In this document: in pieces, positions 39,901 through 47,487 of the stretch
Numbering within the stretch: the stretch's first letter is position 1
Layout: the number at the start of each line of letters is the position of its first letter
IMG/VR virus record: IMGVR_UViG_3300040801_004562
Span: 1-64,000 of that record
DNA: 64,000 nt
DNA from: a virus
Direction: 5' to 3' (one strand)
The notes under the pieces: model-generated
What the model was told of the DNA's origin: nothing
The model's database searches: none
What the model saw: the letters and a program-made list of their open reading frames with translations, nothing else
Program-made: the position numbers and the translations under genes

Positions 39901-39993
39901 ATGATGTCGGCGATTTTTTGGAACCCTTGGGTGTGGGCGATTATCAACCTGCTGATTTGGCAGCGGGTTATCGCGGCGATCCTGAACTTCTGA
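39901..39993 (+). CDS. 30-residue membrane peptide
   Basis: ATG 39901 follows GGAGAGGGGGTG. The peptide is a single hydrophobic helix (FWNPWVWAIINLLIWQRVIAAIL) with no charge except one arginine. A real gene seems likely because of the ribosome site and tight packing between 39870 and 40005, but it is very short. Confidence 0.5.
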   Translation: MMSAIFWNPWVWAIINLLIWQRVIAAILNF

Positions 39994-40004
39994 TGGAGGA
40001 ATAG

Positions 40005-40223
40005 ATGAAGAGTTACACGGTTACGTTATCTGGGCCTGAGATGGACCGGCTGCTGTCGGTTGTCCAATACCACAACGCGAAGCGGTTCCTGGATGCCCAG
40101 GATGCCCCGAGCCTTTGGCCGAAGGAGGACAGAGCCCTTGACGAGTCGATTGCCGGGAAACTGGCCACTGTTGAATTCGAAATTTGGATGGAGAGGAGGA
40201 AGAACCCGATCCTGCCCTGGTGA
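40005..40223 (+). CDS. Hypothetical small protein
   Basis: 72 residues, GGAGGAATAG upstream. SYTVTLSGPEMDRLLSVVQYHNAKRF and a helical rest. It ends before the palindrome, terminator and promoter that start the next operon. Confidence 0.65.
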   Translation: MKSYTVTLSGPEMDRLLSVVQYHNAKRFLDAQDAPSLWPKEDRALDESIAGKLATVEFEIWMERRKNPILPW

Positions 40224-40224
40224 T

Positions 40225-40242
40225 TTTGCAAACGTTTGCAAA
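40225..40242. promoter_or_regulatory. 18-bp palindrome site 14 (exact)
   Basis: TTTGCAAACGTTTGCAAA right after the stop codon at 40221-40223 and 8 bases before the terminator. Confidence 0.9.
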
Positions 40243-40249
40243 TTTTGGA

Positions 40250-40282
40250 GCGCACGAAATTTACGTTTCGTGCGCTTTTTTT
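40250..40282 (+). terminator. Intrinsic terminator
   Basis: GCGCACGAAA pairs perfectly with TTTCGTGCGC around a six-base loop, then seven T's. Confidence 0.92.
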
Positions 40283-40302
40283 GCTTTAGTCGACGAAACT
40301 TC

Positions 40303-40331
40303 TTGACGAAAAGAATAACATAGGGTAAATT
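40303..40331 (+). promoter_or_regulatory. Conserved-spacer promoter, CATAGGG family (copy 6)
   Basis: TTGACG, 17-base spacer ending AATAACATAGGG, TAAATT (40326-40331). Confidence 0.9.
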
Positions 40332-40372
40332 GAATCAAAACCTGAAACAAACCTTTAACCAAGGAGCCGAAA

Positions 40373-41050
40373 ATGAGGAAAGAGCGAGTAGAAGACAATT
40401 TCCGGGGAATCGGGGATTGCAAGCTTGCCCGTGGCCATTACTCCTACGGTGTGATTCTGGAGAGCGAGCGTGAAGCGCAAGAGATCGCGGATCGCATCTG
40501 TGATGAATTCGGAGAGAAGCGGTGGAATGTCTTTTTCCATTCCTCCAATGCCCGGCGTTTGATGGGGACGGCGAACCGGAGCTACCGGAGAATTCGCCTC
40601 TACCCAGCCGGACGGAATGCCGGAGTCCTCCTGCACGAGTTGGCGCATGAATACGGTCGGCACCATGATTCGGAGTTTAAGGCGTATCAATCCCATATTT
40701 TGCGCGCCTTTGAAAAACTTTACCCCTATTCCTCCATCCAGTCCCTGCGGACCCCACGGGCCGACTGGAGTGACGTGCCCATTGTCACCTTCACCTTTCC
40801 CGCACAGCCCGCGATCCCTGCTGCTCCTGCTCCTGCCGCGCCTGCTCCTGCCCCGTATGTCCCTGATGAGGGGGAGACGGATGACATTTTGGAGACGGTT
40901 GTTGACATGGCGATAGAGAGCGCAAGTGGCGGGATCGTGAGTGCTCTGTTCATTCACCGCATGCTGAAGGAGTGGGGAGTCAGCAACGGTGCCAATTACA
41001 ATCTGGTCCGTGAGCTGGTAGAGACTGCCGGTGTCCGGGTTGCTGTCTGA
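40373..41050 (+). CDS. SprT/WSS1-like zinc metallopeptidase
   Basis: 225 residues. HELAHEYGRHHD near 88-99 is a zincin motif (HExxH with a third ligand at H97, H98 or E101). The first 80 residues are a mixed alpha/beta fold ahead of it. A proline- and alanine-rich linker (PAAPAPAAPAPAPY, about 140-156) joins an acidic helical tail. SprT-like proteases process protein-DNA adducts in cells; the phage role may be host protein cleavage or DNA repair. The family call rests on the motif only. Confidence 0.7.
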   Translation: MRKERVEDNFRGIGDCKLARGHYSYGVILESEREAQEIADRICDEFGEKRWNVFFHSSNARRLMGTANRSYRRIRLYPAGRNAGVLLHELAHEYGRHHDSEFKAYQSHILRAFEKLYPYSSIQSLRTPRADWSDVPIVTFTFPAQPAIPAAPAPAAPAPAPYVPDEGETDDILETVVDMAIESASGGIVSALFIHRMLKEWGVSNGANYNLVRELVETAGVRVAV

Positions 41051-41076
41051 AAACCCTTCAAAACAGGGGACGGAAA

Positions 41077-41262
41077 ATGGAAAAACAGTGGAAAAAAGAC
41101 TGCATCAAAAAGGGCAAGTTTGACTATTACCCAATCAAAGAAAAAGAGTTTTTCGCCCGCTACCGGTCCTACCTCCGGGGAGCCACGGTGAGCGAGACAA
41201 TGGGGCCAAACTGGAAACCAATCGTTTGGCTCGGTGGCCGCCCGCTGACCTGGGAAAAATAA
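41077..41262 (+). CDS. Hypothetical small basic protein
   Basis: 61 residues. Lysine-rich N-terminus (KQWKKDCIKKGKFDYYPIKEKEF), tryptophan pairs at the C-terminus (KPIVWLGGRPLTWEK). Weak ribosome site. No family recognised. Confidence 0.55.
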   Translation: MEKQWKKDCIKKGKFDYYPIKEKEFFARYRSYLRGATVSETMGPNWKPIVWLGGRPLTWEK

Positions 41263-41295
41263 ATCTTGCAAACCCTTCAATCAAGGAGTCGAAAA

Positions 41296-41592
41296 ATGGA
41301 GAAAAGAACTGAATCCAAACTTCACAGATTTGCGGCTGCAGTGCAGGCGATGAATGACAGCGAGCTTGATGAGGCCGTCCGCTGGTTTAACGCCCACATG
41401 AGAGAGCGCTCTTCTGCCCGTGCCCGGATTGCCAGCCGTAAGTTCGAACGGGGACAGCGGGTTATCTGGGATTACCGTGACCGGCTTTACCACGGAACCA
41501 TTTTGAACCTGAACACCAAAACCGCGAGCGTTCGTGCTGAGGACGGAACCAAGTGGCGTATCGCCTACTCCAATCTGGCTGCCGCGATCTGA
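41296..41592 (+). CDS. Small basic protein with SH3/KOW-like C-terminus
   Basis: 98 residues from ATG 41296 (AAGGAG 8 bases upstream). Helical N-terminus; the end (FERGQRVIWDYRDRLYHGTILNLNTKTASVRAEDGTKWRIAYSNL) reads as a small beta barrel with glycine turn, as in KOW or SH3 units that bind nucleic acid or ribosomes. Family uncertain. Confidence 0.6.
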   Translation: MEKRTESKLHRFAAAVQAMNDSELDEAVRWFNAHMRERSSARARIASRKFERGQRVIWDYRDRLYHGTILNLNTKTASVRAEDGTKWRIAYSNLAAAI

Positions 41593-41605
41593 CAGGCGAA
41601 TCTGC

Positions 41606-41634
41606 TTGACAAAAACCATTACCTTTGATAACTA
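41606..41634 (+). promoter_or_regulatory. Sigma-70-like promoter, ACCTTTG-spacer family (copy 6)
   Basis: TTGACA (41606-41611), spacer ending ATTACCTTTGA, TAACTA (41629-41634). Drives the ligase gene. Confidence 0.8.
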
Positions 41635-41652
41635 CAATCCAGGAGGCAACAA

Positions 41653-42633
41653 ATGCGCGATCTCAGAAACGAGTTTTCAATCGATGCTCCCAGATGTCGC
41701 GGCGGGTACCTTGAAACCTTACCCGAGGGGATTCTGGGAAATCCGGACTATGCCCTTGAAATCAAGGAGGACGGTACCCGGATCACCATGCAGATCGGAG
41801 CCGAGCGCTCCCTGCTGGTCGGACGGAACCGACAGGATTTCCTGAAGGGTGTCCAGAATGCCGGTCCCTTCCGGGACCTGTCCCATGAGAACCAAGTCCT
41901 TTCAGCCTTTGCGGTCCCTGAACTTGACGGCACCGTCCTGGATGGCGAGCTGACTGAATCCTACAATCAAGATGGCTTTATGACCAAAAGTACCCGTCGG
42001 CGGAGAGACAACGGCGAGTATGTCGGATACACCGTTTGGGGCGTCCTGTTCTACAAGTACCGCGATGTCCGGTCCCTGCCTGATGATGACCGATTTCGGC
42101 TTGCTTCCCAGATCGTCTATGGCCTCGTTGGAGACCACAAGTCCCCCATGATTCGCATGGTCAAGCGATTTCCCTGCACCGAGCAAAACCTTGAAAAAAT
42201 CTTCATGGCCGGGTTCGAGGGTGGGATAGCCAAGCATCGTAAGATGCCCATCCCCGCCAATCAGCGGACCAACTCCTGGTGGTGGAAACTGAAGGGCAAC
42301 GACAAGCGGACTGTTGATGCTTTCGTGGTTGGCGCGAGCGAAGCCAGCTCCGGGGGATCCGGTCTGACCGGGATCAAACCCACGAAAAACGGCAAGGCTG
42401 CCACCTTCACCATTGCAATGGTTCGCGATGGGCAAGTTGTCGAGGTAGGGAAAATGACCAACCTGCCGAAAGATGCCCGCGCCAACGGACTTTCCGATTT
42501 CGGCAAGTATAAATTCCGGGTTGCTGAACTGGTCGTCAGCGGGTGGGATGGGGAGCGATTCCGGTGGCCACGCTTCAAGAAATGGCGTGAGGATAAATCC
42601 CCTTCTGACTGCATCTTTACGGAGCAAGTATGA
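41653..42633 (+). CDS. ATP-dependent DNA ligase
   Basis: 326 residues. Motif I KEDGTR at 38-43 carries the lysine that takes the AMP; DGTVLDGEL near 96 is motif III, EGGIAKH near 190 motif IV and WWKLKG near 211 motif V. The C-terminal OB-fold with WPRFKKWREDKSP near 307 follows. No N-terminal DNA-binding domain is present, so it is of the minimal type, like T7 or Chlorella virus ligase. It has its own promoter. It would seal nicks in replication and repair, possibly with the nucleotidyltransferase at 46.4 kb. It overlaps the next gene by 4 bases. Confidence 0.92.
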   Translation: MRDLRNEFSIDAPRCRGGYLETLPEGILGNPDYALEIKEDGTRITMQIGAERSLLVGRNRQDFLKGVQNAGPFRDLSHENQVLSAFAVPELDGTVLDGELTESYNQDGFMTKSTRRRRDNGEYVGYTVWGVLFYKYRDVRSLPDDDRFRLASQIVYGLVGDHKSPMIRMVKRFPCTEQNLEKIFMAGFEGGIAKHRKMPIPANQRTNSWWWKLKGNDKRTVDAFVVGASEASSGGSGLTGIKPTKNGKAATFTIAMVRDGQVVEVGKMTNLPKDARANGLSDFGKYKFRVAELVVSGWDGERFRWPRFKKWREDKSPSDCIFTEQV

Positions 42634-43367
42634 CGGGAAAAGACGAAAAATCACCGCTGGACGGTGTAACCGTTGACGGTGTTTCCGTTGAAGAGTGGCT
42701 TGGGAAGAAACGGGTCTCTGAGAAAACCCTTGAAATAGAACGGGAGCGCCGAGCTGCGGAGAGAATGTCGCGGGGACGGCACCGCCCGTACATGCCCAAA
42801 ACCAAAGAAGGCGGGCCTCGGGTTGCCCGGAGGGTTGTCCACCTAACCGACAGACAGATCAGAAAGGAGTATGGCATCATGCAAAAACCGTTTGAAACGA
42901 AGGCGGAAAATACGTTGTGGTTGATCTTTGAGCAGGGGCCGGTCACGAGCCGGGATATCATGGCAGCGCTGCCTTCCCCGACCCAACTGAACTCTTTGAC
43001 CGCGCTGCTCGCGTCGCTGTGGAAGACTTTGGGGGATTCCGGTGCCAGGATCATTGACCGTGAGCGCAGGAATGGGGTGTATTTCTACAGCAAGAAGCCC
43101 GGTGTTGACGTGTCCGTAGAATCTGCTGCTGAGAAATACCGAGCGGCCTTGCGTAGGGAGCGCATTGAACTGAAAGCCTCCCAGGAAATTGACGCGTTGC
43201 CTTCTCAGGATCGTCCGGAACCCGATCAGATTGAAGAGCCGCGCCCTGAGCCCCCCACCGGAAAACCCGTTGCTGATCTGCTGTCCACCGCCTGCCGAAA
43301 CTACGGTTTGAACGTTACCTTTGGCGGCCGGGTCGAGATCGTCTTCCGTTTTAAGATTGGAGATTGA
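42630..43367 (+). CDS. Hypothetical protein with winged-helix-like middle
   Basis: 245 residues, ATGA overlap with the ligase gene. The N-terminus is charged. Residues 85-150 (KAENTLWLIFEQGPVTSRDIMAAL, then NSLTALLASLWKTLGDSGARIIDRERRNGVYFY) look like a winged helix that reads DNA. A proline- and glutamate-rich linker follows. May act with ligase or as a regulator; not proven. Confidence 0.62.
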   Translation: MTGKDEKSPLDGVTVDGVSVEEWLGKKRVSEKTLEIERERRAAERMSRGRHRPYMPKTKEGGPRVARRVVHLTDRQIRKEYGIMQKPFETKAENTLWLIFEQGPVTSRDIMAALPSPTQLNSLTALLASLWKTLGDSGARIIDRERRNGVYFYSKKPGVDVSVESAAEKYRAALRRERIELKASQEIDALPSQDRPEPDQIEEPRPEPPTGKPVADLLSTACRNYGLNVTFGGRVEIVFRFKIGD

Positions 43368-43368
43368 T

Positions 43369-43626
43369 ATGCTCTTGAAAACCTCGTTTTTCCTGCTGCT
43401 TGCTGCTGGGGTTGCGGTTGCCGGGGACATTCGGCCTGATCCCCTCTTGAAAGATCGACAGTACCAAGTGCGGGATGACCAGGGAAGGACTGTCCAGACG
43501 ATTCGGAAAGACCCTGTGGTCGATGGGCAGTTCCGAGTTTATGATAAAGACGGTCGGCTGACCGGGACCATACGGCGGGACGTGCTCTTCCCGGAAAGGA
43601 TGGTGCAGCGAAATGATCCCAAGTGA
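43369..43626 (+). CDS. Small exported protein with YD-type repeats
   Basis: 85 residues from ATG 43369. The first 19 residues (MLLKTSFFLLLAAGVAVAG) form a signal peptide with an AVA-G cleavage site, so it is likely exported. The mature part has two copies of a Y-x-V-x-D-x-x-GR-x3-TIR unit (near 31-47 and 57-70). Similar repeats are common in cell-envelope proteins with C-terminal adaptor function. A role in the cell envelope is inferred. Confidence 0.65.
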   Translation: MLLKTSFFLLLAAGVAVAGDIRPDPLLKDRQYQVRDDQGRTVQTIRKDPVVDGQFRVYDKDGRLTGTIRRDVLFPERMVQRNDPK

Positions 43627-44110
43627 GACTACAATGATAACCTCCATAGTTGGGGATGAGGAGACGGTTATGACCGGGACCGAGACCTACCGGATCTTTG
43701 GATCCAAGCTCACCCGTGATCAACTGCGCTGCATTTACGAGGGGTGCGCCGGTCTGAATCTGTACTGGGACTGCCTCCGAAAAGCGTTTATCGTCAAACA
43801 GTATCTTGGATTTGGGGTGGTTGTCGCCGGGCGCTGCATGATTCTTAGCGCTGACGGCTCGTCCTCGTATGGACATTACTGGAACCCACCCTATGAATTC
43901 CACGCATGGTGGCAGCCATGGTTCAAACGAGGAATTTCCACGGACATCATTGACGTCGCCCTCCCCGGACTGATCCTGAAGGGGAGCAGCAGCCAGGATA
44001 AAATTGGCTTCATGCTGACCGGGCGGTCTCCCGTTGTCCTGGCCGGGCCCCATGCGGATTGGATGGCCTATGACGGCGCGATCGAGGTTGCGGACGTGGA
44101 CATCATCTGA
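43613..44110 (+). CDS. Possible transglutaminase-like cysteine protease fold
   Basis: 165 residues, overlapping the previous gene by 14 bases. WDCLRKAFIVKQYLGF near 52-67, HAWW near 97-100 and DIIDVALPG near 111-119 have the Cys-His-Asp order of transglutaminase or papain-like enzymes (C54, H97, D114). Sequence similarity beyond the triad is not visible, so the call is tentative. Could be a peptidase, amidase or an inactive binding domain. Confidence 0.5.
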   Translation: MIPSETTMITSIVGDEETVMTGTETYRIFGSKLTRDQLRCIYEGCAGLNLYWDCLRKAFIVKQYLGFGVVVAGRCMILSADGSSSYGHYWNPPYEFHAWWQPWFKRGISTDIIDVALPGLILKGSSSQDKIGFMLTGRSPVVLAGPHADWMAYDGAIEVADVDII

Positions 44111-44122
44111 AAGAGGACAGCC

Positions 44123-44296
44123 ATGGACGAGAGAATTGAAAAAGCGAAACGCATTCTGAACCAGGGGCTGCGGTCCCAGTTGCTGCGTGGGGATAGGACC
44201 CTTCAGCAGTGCTGGCTGATCAGCCTGAACTGCATTGAACGGGCGCTTGAAGAGCTGAACCAGATTGAAGAGGAGGTGGCGGATGCTGGTGATTGA
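44123..44296 (+). CDS. Small helical protein MDERIEKAKRI-
   Basis: 57 residues from ATG 44123 (AAGAGGAC upstream) to TGA 44296. Short amphipathic helices with an acidic end. It overlaps the next gene by 14 bases, which supports a real gene. Confidence 0.6.
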   Translation: MDERIEKAKRILNQGLRSQLLRGDRTLQQCWLISLNCIERALEELNQIEEEVADAGD

Positions 44297-44708
44297 TAAC
44301 AAGACGGCGGCGGAGATTGAACGACTGTCGGACAAGATGAGCCACATTCTGGAGCGTGTGGTCTCTCTCGGCCAACTCGACCCGATGGCGAGCGATGGAT
44401 CTGCCGAGACGGCCATGATGACCTTCGCGGCAGAAATGTACGAGCTTGGAGGACAGTCGGATGTACGTCGCGCCTATGAGCTGTTTAAGAACATCGCGAA
44501 TATGAGAACCGACATCCACATGCTGCGGATTTATCCTGAACTGGTGAAGCTGCGTAGAATGCTGGACATGTCGGTGCGGAATGAGTTTGGCCCGTATGAC
44601 GACCCACCTTCTGATGAATGGGTGGGGAAGCGGATCGATGAGTATGAATCCGCTGTGAAGGAAATCCTAAGAGAGGAAGACATGCTGAAAGGAGAATCGA
44701 ATGGCTGA
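44283..44708 (+). CDS. Hypothetical helical protein
   Basis: 141 residues from ATG 44283 (GAGGAGG upstream). Helical, acidic. Overlaps the next gene by 8 bases. No family recognised. Confidence 0.65.
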   Translation: MLVIDNKTAAEIERLSDKMSHILERVVSLGQLDPMASDGSAETAMMTFAAEMYELGGQSDVRRAYELFKNIANMRTDIHMLRIYPELVKLRRMLDMSVRNEFGPYDDPPSDEWVGKRIDEYESAVKEILREEDMLKGESNG

Positions 44709-45207
44709 AGAACGGTATTCACACGCTGGAAAACTGACGGAGATGCAGCGGAAGATCCAGAAGGAGAAGGAGGATTTGCTCAAAGGAACGCTGATTGAGG
44801 AGACGGTCAACTCGGCTGAATCTGAACCCACTGCAAAGATCGATTCAGAGGAGACAGTGGTCGGAGAAATGACGAACTGGGAGGTCAGGCTTTACACTGC
44901 TTCCACCAGATATCGCAAAATTTCTGACATGATCCAGGTCAAGGTTCGGTGGGATCCTATCACGGCGGAGGAGAAGGACAAGCTTATGTCGGATGTTTCC
45001 ATAGCGAACGAAACCGGCAGGACGCTTATGAAGCTCTTGTGGGCAGAGATCAGACACCGGCTCGACATTGGGGATGTCAATCTCGGGGTCCGTTCCGGGC
45101 GTAAGATTGTAACGTTTGAGCGAGATTCCGACGCCACGGAAATTACCGGCAACATGAAGGATAAGATGCTCCAGGCGTTATACGAGGCACTCAGACCGAA
45201 ATCCTGA
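44701..45207 (+). CDS. Hypothetical charged protein
   Basis: 168 residues with AAAGGAG upstream. The first 60 residues are highly charged (KLTEMQRKIQKEKEDLLKG); residues 70-130 (ASTRYRKISDMIQVKVRWDPITAEEKDKLMSDVSIANETGRTLMKLLWAE) look like a helical bundle. No family recognised. Confidence 0.65.
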   Translation: MAEERYSHAGKLTEMQRKIQKEKEDLLKGTLIEETVNSAESEPTAKIDSEETVVGEMTNWEVRLYTASTRYRKISDMIQVKVRWDPITAEEKDKLMSDVSIANETGRTLMKLLWAEIRHRLDIGDVNLGVRSGRKIVTFERDSDATEITGNMKDKMLQALYEALRPKS

Positions 45208-45230
45208 TCATCCTATTGCGGAGGCGGAGA

Positions 45231-45719
45231 ATGAAGTTTTCAGTGGAGATCAATGTGGACAAAATGAGTTCCGGGATGACTGCTGGAGTGGTTGACCGGC
45301 TGCGGTGGCTGGCGGACAGGATTGAATCCACCCTCGATCTGTCTGGGCTGGTCATTGATCCTGAGCGTGGTGATGAGATTGGAGTGTACGGTGTTGACCG
45401 GGCCTGGGCCTGGGGAGGGGACGGGGCCATTGCCATCGAACAGGAGATGCTGCCTGGGATATTCCGGGGGAGTCTCGGGGTTTCTATCGCCGGGAAGCAG
45501 GCGTGGATCTGCATCGACGGTGCCGCAGCCATTCGGTTTTCTTCCCGGCTGCTCGTCAGCCAAATGATGAAACCAAGACCCCTTAGGACGAACCAACTGC
45601 AGGAGCTTTGCTGTGAACTGCTGTCCCTGGTTGACGATGCCGGGCTGAGAGCCAAAGCTATGGCGGTTCTCGGCCCGACTGCTATGGAGAAGATCAATGC
45701 TGCGGTGCCCGAGAAGTGA
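45231..45719 (+). CDS. Hypothetical protein
   Basis: 162 residues from ATG 45231 (GGAGGCGG). Mixed alpha/beta (MKFSVEINVDKMSSGMTAGVVDRLRWLADRIE, later VSIAGKQAWICIDGAAAIRFSSRLL). The end overlaps the next gene by 23 bases. No family recognised. Confidence 0.65.
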   Translation: MKFSVEINVDKMSSGMTAGVVDRLRWLADRIESTLDLSGLVIDPERGDEIGVYGVDRAWAWGGDGAIAIEQEMLPGIFRGSLGVSIAGKQAWICIDGAAAIRFSSRLLVSQMMKPRPLRTNQLQELCCELLSLVDDAGLRAKAMAVLGPTAMEKINAAVPEK

Positions 45720-45936
45720 GTTTCTGCTGCTCGCGCAAGGAATCCTGTTGGAGCGTGGCCCTGACCGGAAGGTGTATGTTGGCGATACGCCGGAGGCCAG
45801 GGCTGCACTTGAAGCCCACGACCGTGGAGAGACCGTCGCACTGACGGCCGGTCGATATGGGCGGGTGGTCTCCTATGTCTGCAACGGTGTTGAAACCTAC
45901 GAGAACCAGAAAGGCGGTGACGATTGGGAGACTTGA
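45697..45936 (+). CDS. Hypothetical small protein
   Basis: 79 residues, ATG inside the preceding gene. Beta-rich (KVYVGDTPEARAALEAHDRGETVALTAGRYGRVVSYVCNG). No family recognised. It overlaps the next gene by 13 bases. Confidence 0.6.
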   Translation: MLRCPRSEFLLLAQGILLERGPDRKVYVGDTPEARAALEAHDRGETVALTAGRYGRVVSYVCNGVETYENQKGGDDWET

Positions 45937-46388
45937 GGCTGCATCCAAAACTCGGCGTAAATCCGAAACTGACTTATTGCCCCCGGTGTGGTGGTGAGTC
46001 GCGTGAACTGCTTCTGATCGGAATCCACACTGGAATGTACGAGTGCCGGACATGCGGAAAGAAATGTCTCGGGTACCCGATGGGAGGACTTTGCCAGGAT
46101 CCCTCCTGCCGGGCGCATGTCGTGAAGGTTGGGGAGATCGGGGAGAATGACCGGCTGCCTGCCTCTGAACCTTGTGATGCGTGCAAGGCGGAGATTGCTG
46201 AGCACAAGCGGCTGGTTGCGGAAGGAGGGGTTTACTGGCGCTGTCTGAAATGCGGTAGCGAGGGCGTCATCAAGGACAGTGAGTTTGCTCAGAATATCCG
46301 CAAGATGTCGAATCATCCGGCCCCGGAACCTGTCGGGATCGAGTTTAATGGGCCGCCTCAGTGCCCGACGTGCGTGAAAAACGCTTGA
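45924..46388 (+). CDS. Multi-zinc-ribbon protein
   Basis: 154 residues with a TTG start at 45924 and AAAGGCGG before it. Several C-x2-C knuckles (CPRC, CRTC, CDAC, CLKC, CPTC) give at least four potential zinc sites. The protein may bind nucleic acid or be a scaffold for partners; no enzymatic motif is seen. The next promoter overlaps its end. Confidence 0.66.
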   Translation: MGDLRLHPKLGVNPKLTYCPRCGGESRELLLIGIHTGMYECRTCGKKCLGYPMGGLCQDPSCRAHVVKVGEIGENDRLPASEPCDACKAEIAEHKRLVAEGGVYWRCLKCGSEGVIKDSEFAQNIRKMSNHPAPEPVGIEFNGPPQCPTCVKNA

Positions 46389-46413
46389 CAAAAAATCTTA
46401 TCTTTGCTAATTA
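46385..46413 (+). promoter_or_regulatory. Sigma-70-like promoter, ACCTTTG-spacer family (copy 7)
   Basis: TTGACA (46385-46390), spacer ending CTTATCTTTGC, TAATTA (46408-46413). Drives the Pol X-like gene. Confidence 0.78.
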
Positions 46414-46433
46414 AAAGATAGGAGGATTTTGTT

Positions 46434-46961
46434 ATGCCGAGCTTTAAAGTGAAAATGCCGAGAAATGAGGCCCTTCCGATTGCCCGTGACCTGCTCGCGG
46501 CCCTTGACAGTAAAGGATTTACCCCCCATCTGTGCGGTTCCCTTCGGAGGAACTGCCCAGTCATCGGGGATATCGACATCGCGTGTGCCGGTCCCATCTC
46601 GGCTGCTGTCTCTTCAATCGTGGAGGGGGTTGACCGGGAGGTTACGGTTTTGACCAATATGGATCGGGCACAGAAGGCGGCCACCCTTATTATTGACGGT
46701 ACCCAGCTCAATCTCTACGTGGCTGAGTATGGGGCGTTCGGCGCCATGATCCTTTTCCTGACCGGAAACCAGATTTTTAACGTTGTGATCAGAAAACTCG
46801 CCAAGAACCAGGGGTACAAATTGAACCAATACGGCCTTTGGCATGGTGTGGAGCTTTTGGCTGCAAAGACGGAGCGACAGATATTTGATGCACTCGGGAT
46901 TAAATATCTGGAGCCGGAAGAGCGAACCCTCAATTACGGTGCCCGCCTCGCTGTGCTATGA
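46434..46961 (+). CDS. Pol X-like nucleotidyltransferase lacking the third catalytic aspartate
   Basis: 175 residues with ATAGGAGG upstream. GSLRRNCPVIGDIDIACAG near 36-54 is the palm motif of family X polymerases with two metal aspartates. FLTGNQIFNVVIRKLAKNQGYKLNQYGLW near 107-135 matches the FTGS...NEYGL thumb segment, and TERQIFDALGIKYLEPEER matches the closing block of Pol beta-like enzymes. The third catalytic aspartate, in the strand before FTG (RIDIR in Pol beta), is asparagine here (QLNLY, N93). The 8-kDa lyase and fingers domains are absent. The protein may bind DNA or catalyse a different transfer; it may act with the ligase at 41.7 kb. Confidence 0.75.
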   Translation: MPSFKVKMPRNEALPIARDLLAALDSKGFTPHLCGSLRRNCPVIGDIDIACAGPISAAVSSIVEGVDREVTVLTNMDRAQKAATLIIDGTQLNLYVAEYGAFGAMILFLTGNQIFNVVIRKLAKNQGYKLNQYGLWHGVELLAAKTERQIFDALGIKYLEPEERTLNYGARLAVL

Positions 46962-46993
46962 AACCAATCAGAATTATAAGGCTTGGAGGAGAG

Positions 46994-47473
46994 ATGAAAA
47001 AACAGATTCGAAAGATGAGACTTGGGGAGGAATCGGTCCCCTTGAGAGTACGGGACTTGTCCACCCTACTGAACCCCCACGCAGACCAGGAGGCGATGGT
47101 GAAGAGCCTGAAGGATTCCGAGGTCTCTCTCCTGATCGATGCAGGGGCTGAGGCCGACGCCATCAGGAAAGAAAAAGATGCCATCGCCAAGGCGGCCAAA
47201 GCTCTTTTGAGGGAGCACGCCCGGCTTCATTCCTGGAAGACGCGTGCCGGGAACACCGCCACCTGTTCAATCAAACCGTCCACCTCCACGAAAATCGATC
47301 CTGTCGCCCTGCTGACCGAAATGAAGCGACAGAATAAGCAGACGCTTTTCGGAACTGTCTTCTCCGTGCTTGTCGGGAAGGCGAAAGAATACCTCGGACG
47401 CGATCTTGTCGATCAGGTTGCTGAAGAGGTGACTGAAGAATACGGATCCGTATCTCTCAAGCAGTTGAAGTGA
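46994..47473 (+). CDS. Hypothetical protein, helical
   Basis: 159 residues from ATG 46994 (GGAGGAGAG); an earlier in-frame ATG 46958 overlaps the preceding stop but lacks a site. Helical, charged (KEKDAIAKAAKALLREHARLH). The C-terminus has VDQVAEEVTEEYGSVSLKQLK. It resembles Gam-like DNA-end binders only in length and helicity. No family assigned. Confidence 0.6.
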   Translation: MKKQIRKMRLGEESVPLRVRDLSTLLNPHADQEAMVKSLKDSEVSLLIDAGAEADAIRKEKDAIAKAAKALLREHARLHSWKTRAGNTATCSIKPSTSTKIDPVALLTEMKRQNKQTLFGTVFSVLVGKAKEYLGRDLVDQVAEEVTEEYGSVSLKQLK

Positions 47474-47487
47474 CCCATTCCCCCAAA

